Below are positions 6,032 through 13,185 of a stretch of DNA of 16,655 bases, piece by piece; positions within the stretch are counted from its first letter, which is position 1; the number at the start of each line of letters is the position of its first letter. This DNA is from an uncultured Clostridia bacterium. GTDB taxonomy: Bacteria; Bacillota; Clostridia; Oscillospirales; Acutalibacteraceae. Location of the stretch: positions 1 through 16,655 of the forward strand of contig CAMJHI010000018.1 of assembly GCA_946405475.1 (NCBI GenBank). The letters are read 5' to 3'. The notes below the pieces were generated by a model. The model was not told where the DNA came from. It made no database searches and worked only from the letters and a program-made list of their open reading frames with translations. The position numbers were made by a program, and so were the translations under genes.

Positions 6032-6309
6032 CAGCGCAGAAAGCGGCTGAAAAAGCCGCCGGACGGCTCGACCCGCTCGGAAAAGCCGAGTGAAACGATA
6101 TCGCCTTCCACCGAAAGATCGCCCGTTTGCGTGCTGAAGCTGTTGATTTTCAGTTCGCGCCCCGCCACGATCAATTCCCCCATGACCGTTTGCGCCACGA
6201 TGGTCTGCTCATCAAAGCTTGCCACGTCCTCCACGCCGGAAACCGATAAAAACCGCTTATCCTCCAGCATCAGGTTCTGCCTGCTCACGCCGGTGTTTTG
6301 CTGATCCAT
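6031..6309 (-). CDS. yabP: YabP spore coat/cortex-associated sporulation protein
   Basis: A 92-residue protein of the YabP family, related to YqfC, found only in endospore formers. The signature is NLMLEDKRFLSVSGVEDVASFDE (12-34), then a small beta-rich body ending GDIVSLGFSE (69-78). No signal peptide or membrane helix. In B. subtilis it is encoded with yabQ and expressed in the mother cell. The ATG at 6309 has a GAGGGGG ribosome-binding site 7 nt upstream, but that site forms one arm of a stable hairpin (6315-6365), so expression may need separate activation or RNA refolding. Gene identity is firm; the biochemical activity of YabP is unknown. Confidence 0.9.
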   Translation of the reverse strand: MDQQNTGVSRQNLMLEDKRFLSVSGVEDVASFDEQTIVAQTVMGELIVAGRELKINSFSTQTGDLSVEGDIVSLGFSERVEPSGGFFSRFLR

Positions 6310-6365
6310 AAAAGAACCCCCTCTTTTGCGATTTCAATTTAATATATGAAACCGCTGAGGGGGTT
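6310..6365 (-). terminator. Two-step hairpin with T-rich tail covering the yabP ribosome-binding site
   Basis: On the minus strand the outer arms AACCCCCTC (6365-6357) and GAGGGGGTT (6323-6315) are perfect complements. Inside them GCGGTTTCA (6355-6347) pairs with TGAAATCGC (6336-6328) with one G-U pair, around a 10-nt AT loop. The outer 3' arm is followed by CTTTT and then the yabP ATG, so the tail reads TTCTTTT. The structure fits either an intrinsic terminator insulating yabPQ from rqcP, or a translational lock, because GAGGGGG is the yabP ribosome-binding site. Both could apply. The rest of the 77-nt spacer (6366-6386) shows no recognisable promoter. Confidence 0.6.
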
Positions 6366-6386
6366 ATTCTTGACCCGAAACGGACG

Positions 6387-6629
6387 TTATGAGAGCTGAC
6401 GGAACATGAGCGCGGCGTCTTCCTTGGTGGCGTGCTCGCTGACGCTGAGCACCTCATACCGGCTCAGGTTCGAGCCCATCTGGATCTCGATGATATCGCC
6501 GACCTTGATTTCCAGCGAAGCGCGCGCCACCTTGCCGTTGACCGTAACGTGCTTGGCGTCGCACACCTCGTTGGCCACCGTGCGGCGCTTGATGATGCGG
6601 GACACTTTCAAATACTTATCTAATCTCAT
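6387..6629 (-). CDS. rqcP: S4-domain RNA-binding protein RqcP (YabO)
   Basis: An 80-residue single S4 domain (MRLDKYLKVSRIIKRRTVANEV, then HVTVNGKVARASLEIKVGDIIEI). RqcP binds the large ribosomal subunit and works with RqcH in ribosome-associated quality control, helping C-terminal alanine-tail addition to stalled chains. The Hsp15/HslR family is the closest alternative, but position immediately upstream of yabP and short length favour RqcP. The ATG at 6629 has AAGGAG 5 nt before it. That site directly abuts the T-tract of the hup terminator, so its mRNA must come from read-through or from a promoter I cannot see. Confidence 0.87.
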   Translation of the reverse strand: MRLDKYLKVSRIIKRRTVANEVCDAKHVTVNGKVARASLEIKVGDIIEIQMGSNLSRYEVLSVSEHATKEDAALMFRQLS

Positions 6630-6640
6630 GAGTACTCCTT

Positions 6641-6674
6641 AAAAGAAAAGCTGCCGAAGCAATGACGGCAGCTT
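6641..6674 (-). terminator. Intrinsic terminator after hup
   Basis: Minus-strand arms AAGCTGCCG (6674-6666) and CGGCAGCTT (6656-6648) are perfect 9-bp complements with a 9-nt loop, followed by TTCTTTT (6647-6641). It begins 20 nt after the hup stop. The next six bases (6640-6635) are AAGGAG, the rqcP ribosome-binding site, so no room is left for a promoter between terminator and rqcP. Confidence 0.85.
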
Positions 6675-6693
6675 GAAAGGGTGCGTAACAAAC

Positions 6694-6966
6694 TTATTTA
6701 ACAGCGCTCTTGAAAGCCTGGCCAGCCTTGAAGGCGGGAGCTTTGCAGGCGGCAACCGTCATCGCTTCGCCGGTTCTGGGGTTGCGGGCCTGCTTTTCAG
6801 CGCGCTCACGGACCTCAAACGTACCGAAACCGATCAGCTGGACTTTATCGCCCGCCGCTACCGTCGCGGTGATGGTTTCAAAAACAGCGTTGACAGCCTT
6901 TTCTGCGTCCTTCTTGCTCATGCCGGCTTTCTCGGCGACTGCGCCGATCAATTCATTTTTGTTCAT
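6694..6966 (-). CDS. hup: HU-family nucleoid DNA-binding protein
   Basis: A 90-residue HU protein that bends and compacts DNA as a dimer. The N-terminal helical part (MNKNELIGAVAEKAGMSKKDAEKAV) is followed by the beta-arm region with the diagnostic IGFGTFEVRERAEKQARNPRTGE (45-67) and the C-terminal KAPAFKAGQAFKSAVK. Pro63 of RNPRTG is the arm-tip residue that intercalates DNA. Length and sequence are canonical; Cys74 in place of the usual Ser near the base of the arm is a small variation. The ATG at 6966 follows a perfect GGAGGT site by 7 nt, consistent with high expression. It lies 45 nt after mazG and ends at a strong terminator, so hup can be the high-level end product of the long upstream unit. 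An AT palindrome (6989-7006) lies in its leader. Confidence 0.95.
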   Translation of the reverse strand: MNKNELIGAVAEKAGMSKKDAEKAVNAVFETITATVAAGDKVQLIGFGTFEVRERAEKQARNPRTGEAMTVAACKAPAFKAGQAFKSAVK

Positions 6967-6988
6967 TTTTGTTACCTCCGATAATATT

Positions 6989-7006
6989 ATAATACATTTG
7001 TATTAT
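6989..7006. promoter_or_regulatory. AT-rich 18-bp palindrome upstream of hup
   Basis: ATAATACATTTGTATTAT on the plus strand is a perfect inverted repeat with 8-bp arms and a TT centre, in the 45-nt gap between mazG and hup. Its size and dyad symmetry are those of an operator for a dimeric regulator. It is too AT-rich to make a stable RNA hairpin and has no T-tract. Chance occurrence in AT-rich spacer is a real alternative. Confidence 0.3.
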
Positions 7007-7011
7007 TGCCG

Positions 7012-7827
7012 TTATTTGGTTTTCTTGGCTTCATCCCACAGCTTGTCAAGCTCGGCCAGAGAGGTCTGCTTCATGTCGATGTTCTGCCGCGCGGCCAGCT
7101 GCTCAACGATGGAAAAACGGTTGAAGAATTTGTCGGTCGCCTCGGTCAGCGCCTCTTCGGCGTCCACGTCGATGAAGCGGGACACGTTCACCGCGGAAAA
7201 CAGCACGTCGCCCAGTTCCTCCGCCGCGTCCTGCTCGCTGCCGCTTGCGATGGCGGCGCGCAGCTCGGCGATTTCTTCCTCAAGCTTGTCCAGAGCGCCG
7301 GACACGTCGCTCCAGTCAAAACCGGCTTTGGCCGCTTTTTTCTGGATCTTGGTGCTGCGCATGAGGGCGGGCAGTTCACGGGGCACCGCCTGCATGGCCT
7401 GCGTGGTGGTTTTTTGCCCTTTGGTCTGCCGCTTGATATCGTCCCAGTTGGAAAGCACGTCGGCCACACCGTCGACCTTGACCTCGCCGAACACGTGGGG
7501 GTGGCGCACGATGAGCTTTTTGCAGATGCCGTCGGCCACGTCGTCGATGTTGAACACGCCGGCCTCGGTTTCGATCTGCGCATGGAACACAGCCTGCAGC
7601 ATCAGGTCGCCGAGCTCTTCCTGCAAAAGCGCCTTATCGTCTTTGTTGATGGCCTCGATGACCTCGTAGGTTTCTTCGATCAGGTCCTTTTTGATGGTGG
7701 CGTGGGTCTGCACAGCGTCCCACGGGCAGCCGCCCTCGCCGCGCAGGATCGCGACGATCTCGACCAGATCGCTGAATGTGTAGTTTGACTTAAAAGAAAA
7801 ATTATCAATCATTTTCTCATTCTCCAT
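7012..7827 (-). CDS. mazG: MazG nucleoside triphosphate pyrophosphohydrolase
   Basis: A protein of 271 residues with tandem MazG domains, which hydrolyses (d)NTPs, including damaged ones, to NMP and pyrophosphate. First domain: GGCPWDAVQTH (32-42), EETYEVIEAI (51-60) and EELGDLMLQAVFHAQ (70-84) supply the acidic metal-binding EExxE and ExxD residues. Then RHPHVFGE (108-115). Second domain: KLEEEIAELR (181-190) and EELGDVLFSAVNVSR (203-217). Length fits E. coli MazG (263); it lacks the methylase domain fused in B. subtilis YabN. Start is uncertain: TTG 7830, ATG 7827 (chosen) and ATG 7812 are all in frame. 7812 has a GGAG about 9 nt upstream inside the longer frame. It lies 14 nt after the flippase gene, the same order as yabM-yabN. 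Confidence 0.92.
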   Translation of the reverse strand: MENEKMIDNFSFKSNYTFSDLVEIVAILRGEGGCPWDAVQTHATIKKDLIEETYEVIEAINKDDKALLQEELGDLMLQAVFHAQIETEAGVFNIDDVADGICKKLIVRHPHVFGEVKVDGVADVLSNWDDIKRQTKGQKTTTQAMQAVPRELPALMRSTKIQKKAAKAGFDWSDVSGALDKLEEEIAELRAAIASGSEQDAAEELGDVLFSAVNVSRFIDVDAEEALTEATDKFFNRFSIVEQLAARQNIDMKQTSLAELDKLWDEAKKTK

Positions 7828-7841
7828 CAACTTTTTCTATA

Positions 7842-9632
7842 TTACCCCAAAAAGTCAAATTTTTCAAGTACTTTTGCAATTTTTTTGCCTTTTGGAAGCA
7901 TGATGACGTCTTCATAGGTGATCGCCTTGCTCACCAGCAGGCACACCGCGTAAACCACCACGGCGATGCCGACGGCCAGCAGCGTGGAAAGGTTGTAGCC
8001 GTTCAGGCGGCTCGTCGCCTTGCCGAAGGTGAAAATGTGGGTCAGGACAGCCTGCGAAGCATAGGCCGCAAACGCGCAGACCGCCGAGCAGAGCAGCGGC
8101 TTGACAAACGCGGACAGCACATGGATGCGGCAGCCGGAGACCTTCACGGTGAAATAGACATTGAGCACGATGATGATCAGATAGCACACGATGGTGCCGA
8201 TGGTGGCGCCGTAGATGTTGAGTTTGGGAATGCCGACGAAAATAAAGTTGCAGATCACCTTGGTGATCGCGCCCGCGGCGATGACCTTCGCGGGGATATC
8301 AGCGCGCCCAAGCGCCTGCAGCACGTTGGTCAGCGGCGTGGAAAGCGCCATGATGAACGTGACAAAGCCGTAAATGGCCATGATCGGCGCGGCAATGGGG
8401 ATCATATCGGCCGAATCGGTCGAGGCGTAGAGCAGGTTCAGGATCGGTTCGGACAGCACCGCGATGCCGAACCCGGCGGGCGCCGCGACGAGCATGCACA
8501 CCCGGATGACCGAGTTGATGGTGGACGCGACCTCTTTGTTCTTTTTCAGCGCCCGGGCGGCGGCAAGCGCGGGAATGGCGCTGACGCCCAAGGTCATGGT
8601 GATGGAGGTGATCATGTTTTTGAAATCAAGCGCGGAAAAATAGCAGCCGAACAGATAGGTCGGGATCTTGTCATCCATGGTCTGCGAGGCCGCGAGCGAG
8701 GCGGCAAACCGCGTTTTGAAATAATCGAGGTTGTTGAGCACCACGTGCGTGAGCCGCGTGCGGATGGTGAAATTGTCGATGAGGTTGGTCACGTTCATGA
8801 TCAGCGCGCTGATGACCATGGGGATGGCGATGGTGATCATCATGCGGACGATCGCATCCGACCGACGGGGCCGGGGCGAATTGACCAGCATTTCGCGCGT
8901 AAAATGATCGCCCTTGATCTTATAAAGCAGCACCATGAACAGCAAAGCGGCAATGGTGCCGATGGTGATGGAAAGCACGGCGGCCGCGGCGGCATAAGGA
9001 TAGATGCGGCTGAGCGCCTGCGCTTCGGTCTGACAGACCTTGCCGAATACGGACAGCCCGGCGGCAAACCGCTTCAGGCCGTAGCTTTTGACAAATTTGG
9101 CGAAAAAGATGCCGAGCACCAGCTTGCCGGAGGCTTCGATCACCTGCGACACGGCGGTCGGGGTCATGTTGCGCATGCCCTCGTAATAGCCGCGGTAGGT
9201 GGACATCATACAGCAGAAAAAGATCGACGGCGCAATGGCCAGAATCGACCACAGGTTTTCCACGCTGTGCGCGAGGAACACGTAGGGAATGGCGATGAGC
9301 ACGAGCACCAGCGTGCCGATGACGCCCACAATGAAGAACAGGCGCATGGACAGGCGGAAGATCATCCGCGCGTCGCGGTAGCGGCCGAGCGAGACGTTTT
9401 CCGACACCATTTTGGACACGGCGACCGGCAGACCCGCCATGGAAATGGCGTAAACCGGCGTATAGAGCTCATAGGCCGAGCTGAAATAGCCGCGCCCCTC
9501 CGCGCCGATGAGCGCCGTGAGCGGGATTTTGTAGATGGCTCCGATGATCTTGACGATGAGCGTGGCCACGACGAGGATCATCGCGCCGTTGAGCATGGTC
9601 TGCCCCTGCCCTTTAATCTTTCTGTTTTCCAA
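7842..9632 (-). CDS. SpoVB/YabM-type MOP-superfamily lipid or polysaccharide flippase
   Basis: A 596-residue polytopic membrane protein of the polysaccharide transporter branch of the MATE/MOP superfamily, with about 14 hydrophobic segments. The start GQTMLNGAMILVVATLIVKIIG and GLPVAVSKMVSE (67-78) are typical of SpoVB and YabM. Relatives move lipid-linked precursors such as lipid II across the membrane; SpoVB serves spore cortex synthesis. The place just before mazG matches yabM. It is longer than B. subtilis SpoVB/YabM (roughly 520-530), largely through a polar loop at about 290-337 after the DNFTIR motif. The start is TTG at 9632 with AAGGAT 8 nt before it; no in-frame ATG precedes it, and Met13 is an internal alternative. 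Exact cargo unknown. Confidence 0.87.
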   Translation of the reverse strand: MENRKIKGQGQTMLNGAMILVVATLIVKIIGAIYKIPLTALIGAEGRGYFSSAYELYTPVYAISMAGLPVAVSKMVSENVSLGRYRDARMIFRLSMRLFFIVGVIGTLVLVLIAIPYVFLAHSVENLWSILAIAPSIFFCCMMSTYRGYYEGMRNMTPTAVSQVIEASGKLVLGIFFAKFVKSYGLKRFAAGLSVFGKVCQTEAQALSRIYPYAAAAAVLSITIGTIAALLFMVLLYKIKGDHFTREMLVNSPRPRRSDAIVRMMITIAIPMVISALIMNVTNLIDNFTIRTRLTHVVLNNLDYFKTRFAASLAASQTMDDKIPTYLFGCYFSALDFKNMITSITMTLGVSAIPALAAARALKKNKEVASTINSVIRVCMLVAAPAGFGIAVLSEPILNLLYASTDSADMIPIAAPIMAIYGFVTFIMALSTPLTNVLQALGRADIPAKVIAAGAITKVICNFIFVGIPKLNIYGATIGTIVCYLIIIVLNVYFTVKVSGCRIHVLSAFVKPLLCSAVCAFAAYASQAVLTHIFTFGKATSRLNGYNLSTLLAVGIAVVVYAVCLLVSKAITYEDVIMLPKGKKIAKVLEKFDFLG

Positions 9633-9677
9633 AACAACACATCCTTACGGGATTATTATGGGGGATCGTTCCGCGTC

Positions 9678-10598
9678 TTAACCGAGGAATTCGCGCAGCA
9701 GCGAATCCGGCGGCACCATGGTCGGCGGCAGCGATTTGAACGGTTCGAGCGCTTTGCGCAGGCGGGCGGCTTCGGAAAACCACTCGCTGCTTTCCGGCAC
9801 GGCGTTGAGCAGCCGCAGCGCTTCGTGGCGCAGCACACAGGGCTCGTAATTGTGAATGGAATCAATGATCAGATCCGCGTTGAATTTATAGGGCAGCAGG
9901 TATTGCCCCTCGCCCTTGAGCACCGTGCCCCACAGCGAAAACGTGTGTTCCACCGAGCTGTCGCGGCAGCGGTAATCGCGGATCATGCGGCGCACCAGCC
10001 GTAAATCGCGCTTGGTCATCTGCACGGCGCCGTCGCCGCGGTAAATGCGGGTGGACACGCTGACGTAGAGCTTGAGGGCCGCGTACTGCGGCAGCCGCTC
10101 GGACACGATGGGGTTGAGCGCGTGCAGCCCTTCAAAAATGACGATGTCGCCCGGCTTGAGCCGGATCTCTGACACGTCGTCGTGCCGGACGCCGGCCTCA
10201 AAATCGTACCGCGGCAGAGAACCGCGCCCGTGATCGGCCAGATCGTTCATGACCTGGCTGAGCAGCTCAAGCTCCAGCGCCGTAATGGTTTCGTAATCGG
10301 GCTTGCCGTCCTCCCCCATGGCGATCTCATCGCGGTTTTTATAAAAATCGTCCAGCGAGACCGAGTAGGCGGTGTGACCGCTCGCCGCAAGCTTTTGCGA
10401 GATTTTTCTTGCCGTCGTCGTTTTGCCGGAAGCGCTCGGCCCGGCCAGCAGAACGATCTGCGCCCCGCCGCCGCAAACGCGCGCGACCGTTCGGTTGAGC
10501 AGCTCGTCATAGCGGGTCTCCGCCCGGCGGATGAAGTGATTGGGGTTTTGTTTGGCCGCGGCGTTGATTTCTTCCAGTTGATTGAGTACGTCAGACAT
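9678..10598 (-). CDS. Uridine kinase / phosphoribulokinase-family P-loop nucleoside kinase
   Basis: A 306-residue P-loop kinase related to uridine kinase (Udk) and PRK. The Walker A motif is GPSASGKT (53-60). Further landmarks are SLDDFYKNRDEI, where the DD follows strand 2 as in Udk, a GDIVIFEGLHALNP segment (Walker B-like), and RLVRRMIRDYRCRDSS. It is longer than bacterial Udk (about 210) by an N-terminal helical lead and a C-terminal extension ending in ESSEWF and DSLLREFLG. Many Clostridia carry a version with a TGS/ThrRS-like N-terminus; that part is absent here. The ATG at 10598 is favoured because AAGGAGG lies 8 nt upstream; the earlier start lacks this. It overlaps hemZ by 8 nt. Substrate is probably a pyrimidine nucleoside, but this subgroup is not well characterised. 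Confidence 0.85.
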   Translation of the reverse strand: MSDVLNQLEEINAAAKQNPNHFIRRAETRYDELLNRTVARVCGGGAQIVLLAGPSASGKTTTARKISQKLAASGHTAYSVSLDDFYKNRDEIAMGEDGKPDYETITALELELLSQVMNDLADHGRGSLPRYDFEAGVRHDDVSEIRLKPGDIVIFEGLHALNPIVSERLPQYAALKLYVSVSTRIYRGDGAVQMTKRDLRLVRRMIRDYRCRDSSVEHTFSLWGTVLKGEGQYLLPYKFNADLIIDSIHNYEPCVLRHEALRLLNAVPESSEWFSEAARLRKALEPFKSLPPTMVPPDSLLREFLG

Positions 10599-12090
10599 GC
10601 GCTTCGCCTCCTTCCCGGCTTTTTTCATGATATTCGCGGTAAAAGCCGCTTATGCGCTGCTTGCGGAGCAAAAGCTCATCGAAGCGGCTGTTGTATTCAT
10701 AAGGATATTTGAAATTGAAGATGCGTTCGATGTAGTTGACGCCGGGCGTTTTCAGCCGTGTGACCGCGCCCGCGCCCACGCCGAAAACCGTGTGGAGCTC
10801 TTCCATCATATAGACGTTGTACAGGCATTCATGCCCCGGCAGACACCAGCCCACGTTTTCAAGGTTGCCCACACAGCGGCTCTGGCGGTACATGTAATAT
10901 GGAATATACCCTTTTTCCCGCAGCGTGCGGTTGGCGTAATCGACCATCTGCCGCGCGGTGTCGTCCGTGTTCAGGTCGGCGTTTTCCTGCGCCACCAGAC
11001 GGCTCGAACGCTTGAGCGCCAAAGCGTGCACGGTGATGTTCTGCGACCCGAGGGCGACCGCCTGATCGAGCGAGGCGCAAAAGCCGCTCACCGCTTCGCC
11101 CGGCAGACCGGCGATCAGATCGGTGTTGATCGTGCGAAAGCCGATCTCTTCGGCCAGATGGAACGCGTCGATCGCCTGCTGCGCGGTGTGCCGGCGGCCG
11201 ATGGCGCAAAGAACGGCGTCATCGTAAGTCTGCGGGTTGATGCTCACGCGATCAACCCTGTGCGCCTTGAGCGTGAGCAGCTTGTCGCGGGTGATCACGT
11301 CCGCCCGGCCGCCCTCGAAGGTCACCTCGCGGCAGGTCGAACAGTCGAAATGAGTTTGTATGGCGGTCAGCAGCTCGTCGGTCTGTTCCGCGGTCAGAAT
11401 GCCAGGCGTTCCGCCGCCGAAGTAGACGCTTTCAAGCCGCAGCCCGAGCTGACGCGCGGTCTCGCCCGCCGCCGCGATCTCTTTTTTTAAGTTTTCCAGA
11501 TAGGGCGCGAGCAGCTTTTTGGCGTTCGAGTTGGTGATGGAATGCGACACGAACGAACAATAGCTGCACCGGCTCGGACAAAACGGAATGGACACGTAAA
11601 GGCTGAACGATTCGGGCGTGTTCTGTTCAAAGATCTCACGCTGCGCGTTGGCCACGGCCAGCGCCAGCCGGGTGCGCTCTTCGGAGACGAACAGCTTTTG
11701 CCGAAAATAGGCCTGCGCGTTTTCCTCCCCCATTTCGTGGATGAGGGTGTTCATCAGCTTGGAGGGGCGCACGCCGGTGAGCATGCCCCAGACCGGGGTG
11801 ACGCCGGTGAGCCGGGTCAGCGCCCGATACAGGCACAGCGCCAGCTCATATTCCGCCTGTTTGTCGCTGCACGGCTCGCTCGTCAGCTCCTCCTCACAGG
11901 TCCGGCCGCCGACAAAAGCGGACGCTTTGTAGTGATAGCCGCCCTGCTTCACAAGCTCGGTCACGATGCGGTCGCCCGTGTCGCCGTCGTCCGCCGCGTA
12001 GACGAGCTTCAGCTCGGCGTTCGGGTAAAACATGCGGCAGATGTTTTCGATCTCGTAATGAAACGGATGGTTCAGAATGTAGACCTTCAC
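10591..12090 (-). CDS. hemZ: HemZ, coproporphyrinogen III dehydrogenase-like radical SAM protein
   Basis: A 499-residue radical SAM protein of the HemN/HemZ group. The N-terminal region (1-160) is the HemZ-specific domain with WGMLTGVRPSKL (101-112). The iron-sulfur/SAM site FCPSRCSYCSF holds Cys171, Cys175 and Cys178 (CX3CX2C); SAM-binding GGGTPG is at 225-230. The C-terminus (LRKQRISGFYREYHEK) matches HemZ. Length is close to B. subtilis HemZ (about 500). It is assigned oxygen-independent oxidation of coproporphyrinogen III in heme synthesis, although HemN-like relatives can also be heme chaperones or methyltransferases. No other heme gene is nearby, which leaves the substrate open. Start is GTG at 12090, overlapping the previous stop by 4 nt (GTGA) behind TGAGGA. 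Confidence 0.9.
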   Translation of the reverse strand: MKVYILNHPFHYEIENICRMFYPNAELKLVYAADDGDTGDRIVTELVKQGGYHYKASAFVGGRTCEEELTSEPCSDKQAEYELALCLYRALTRLTGVTPVWGMLTGVRPSKLMNTLIHEMGEENAQAYFRQKLFVSEERTRLALAVANAQREIFEQNTPESFSLYVSIPFCPSRCSYCSFVSHSITNSNAKKLLAPYLENLKKEIAAAGETARQLGLRLESVYFGGGTPGILTAEQTDELLTAIQTHFDCSTCREVTFEGGRADVITRDKLLTLKAHRVDRVSINPQTYDDAVLCAIGRRHTAQQAIDAFHLAEEIGFRTINTDLIAGLPGEAVSGFCASLDQAVALGSQNITVHALALKRSSRLVAQENADLNTDDTARQMVDYANRTLREKGYIPYYMYRQSRCVGNLENVGWCLPGHECLYNVYMMEELHTVFGVGAGAVTRLKTPGVNYIERIFNFKYPYEYNSRFDELLLRKQRISGFYREYHEKSREGGEAHV

Positions 12091-12722
12091 GACATTTTCC
12101 TCAGATAGCGGTTGCGTTTTTTCTCAAAGCCGATGGTGCTGGCACGGTTGTGCCCCGGAAAAACCGCCGTTTCATCCTCGAGCGGCAGCAGCTTTTGCAG
12201 CGAGGACATGAGCTGATCGAAATCGCCGTCCACAAAATCCGTGCGGCCGACGGTCAGGCAGAAAAGCGTGTCGCCCGTGTAAACGGCGCGGTTTTTGCGG
12301 TCAAGATAGCACACGGAGCCGGACGAATGACCGGGCGTGTGGATCACTTCAAATTCGGTGTCGGCAAACGGCAGCCGCTCGCCGCCGTGCAGGATGATAT
12401 CAGCCGTGATATGGCGGCACTCCTCCGGCAATTCGGCGTCGCCCGCCAGGTTGTAGTTCGGGTCGGTCAGGCAGCGCTCGTCGGCCTCATGGATGGCGAC
12501 CTTGACGTTGGGAAAGAGTGCCCGCAGCCCGTTCACGCCGAAGATGTGATCAAAATGGCCGTGGGTGAGCAGGATATATCGCAGCTCGTACCCGGCCAGC
12601 GCCTGTTCGATCTCCCGGCACATGACGGCGGGGTCGATCACACAGGCCTGACGGGTCGCGTCGTCGGTGAGGATATAGCAGTTTGCGCCGATGGCGCCCA
12701 AAGGCAGCGTCGTTCGGTTCAT
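12087..12722 (-). CDS. Metallo-beta-lactamase-fold hydrolase (YqgX / glyoxalase II-like)
   Basis: A 211-residue cytoplasmic hydrolase of the MBL fold. The zinc signature THGHFDH gives His54, His56, Asp58 and His59; further ligands are His132 (TPGHSSGS), Asp151 (TGDTLF) and His191 (FPGHN). The motif VGRTDFVDGDFDQLMSSL (158-175) is typical of the short YqgX/GloB-like group, which acts on thioesters; the C-terminal helical domain of true glyoxalase II is absent, so the substrate is unknown. The ATG at 12722 is chosen because it overlaps the dtd stop (ATGA), follows GGAGGG, and begins at the family N-terminus (LPLGAIGANCYIL). An upstream in-frame extension lies over dtd and is not conserved. Confidence 0.9.
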   Translation of the reverse strand: MNRTTLPLGAIGANCYILTDDATRQACVIDPAVMCREIEQALAGYELRYILLTHGHFDHIFGVNGLRALFPNVKVAIHEADERCLTDPNYNLAGDAELPEECRHITADIILHGGERLPFADTEFEVIHTPGHSSGSVCYLDRKNRAVYTGDTLFCLTVGRTDFVDGDFDQLMSSLQKLLPLEDETAVFPGHNRASTIGFEKKRNRYLRKMS

Positions 12723-13180
12723 GCCTTCACCCTCCACAAATCGGTGTCGAGCAGGATCGTCACGGGGCCGTCGTTGAGGAGCGTGACCTTCATGTCGGCG
12801 CCGAATTCGCCGGTTTCGACCTGCTCCACGCCGTTTTCTTTGAGCAGAGCGGCGTACAATTCGTACAGCCGCTTCGCTTCCTCCGGCGCAGCGGACGAGG
12901 TGAACGAGGGGCGGTTGCCCTTTTTGCAGTCGGCGCACAGCGTAAACTGCGACACCACCAGACACGCGCCGCCTTCGTCGCACACCGAACGGTTCATCTT
13001 GCCCTGTTCATCTTCAAAAATACGCAGCTTGGCCGTTTTGGCGGCAAGCGTCTGCGCCTGCGCGTCGGTGTCGCCCTCGACGACGCCGAGCAGGATCATC
13101 AGCCCCTGTCTGATCGCGCCGACGGTGACGCCGTCAACGACGACCTCGGCAAACTGTACGCGTTGAATCACTGCTTTCAT
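12719..13180 (-). CDS. dtd: D-aminoacyl-tRNA deacylase Dtd
   Basis: A 153-residue enzyme that removes D-amino acids (and glycine mischarged on tRNA-Ala) from tRNA. All hallmarks are present: MKAVIQRV start, GLMILLGVVEGD (26-37), the SQFT motif at 77-80, and NDGPVT at 136-141 with the Gly138-Pro139 cis-proline that enforces chiral proofreading. Normal length. The ATG at 13180 is the conserved start and lies 5 nt after the rel stop with AAAGGA upstream; a longer frame to 13279 would run inside rel. Dtd commonly follows rel in Firmicutes, so the pairing supports both calls. Confidence 0.95.
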   Translation of the reverse strand: MKAVIQRVQFAEVVVDGVTVGAIRQGLMILLGVVEGDTDAQAQTLAAKTAKLRIFEDEQGKMNRSVCDEGGACLVVSQFTLCADCKKGNRPSFTSSAAPEEAKRLYELYAALLKENGVEQVETGEFGADMKVTLLNDGPVTILLDTDLWRVKA

Positions 13181-13185
13181 CGTAA

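Noticed and set aside
6315..6386. A sigma-E promoter before yabP
   Set aside because: TCATA-like hexamers occur, but no CATA-type -10 stands at the right distance, so I do not annotate one although sporulation control is expected.
6974..7014. A sigma-A promoter for hup using the TATAAT at 6991-6986 (minus strand)
   Set aside because: A start 7 nt downstream would fall on the ribosome-binding site, and the sequence 17 nt upstream (TAACGG) is not a -35. The match is probably part of the AT palindrome.
8037..10004. A 655-codon open frame on the plus strand, antisense to the flippase and kinase genes
   Set aside because: The product is an extremely Asp/Gly/Arg/His-rich shadow sequence spanning two unrelated minus-strand genes and their spacer. 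Codon-position GC bias of the real genes explains it.
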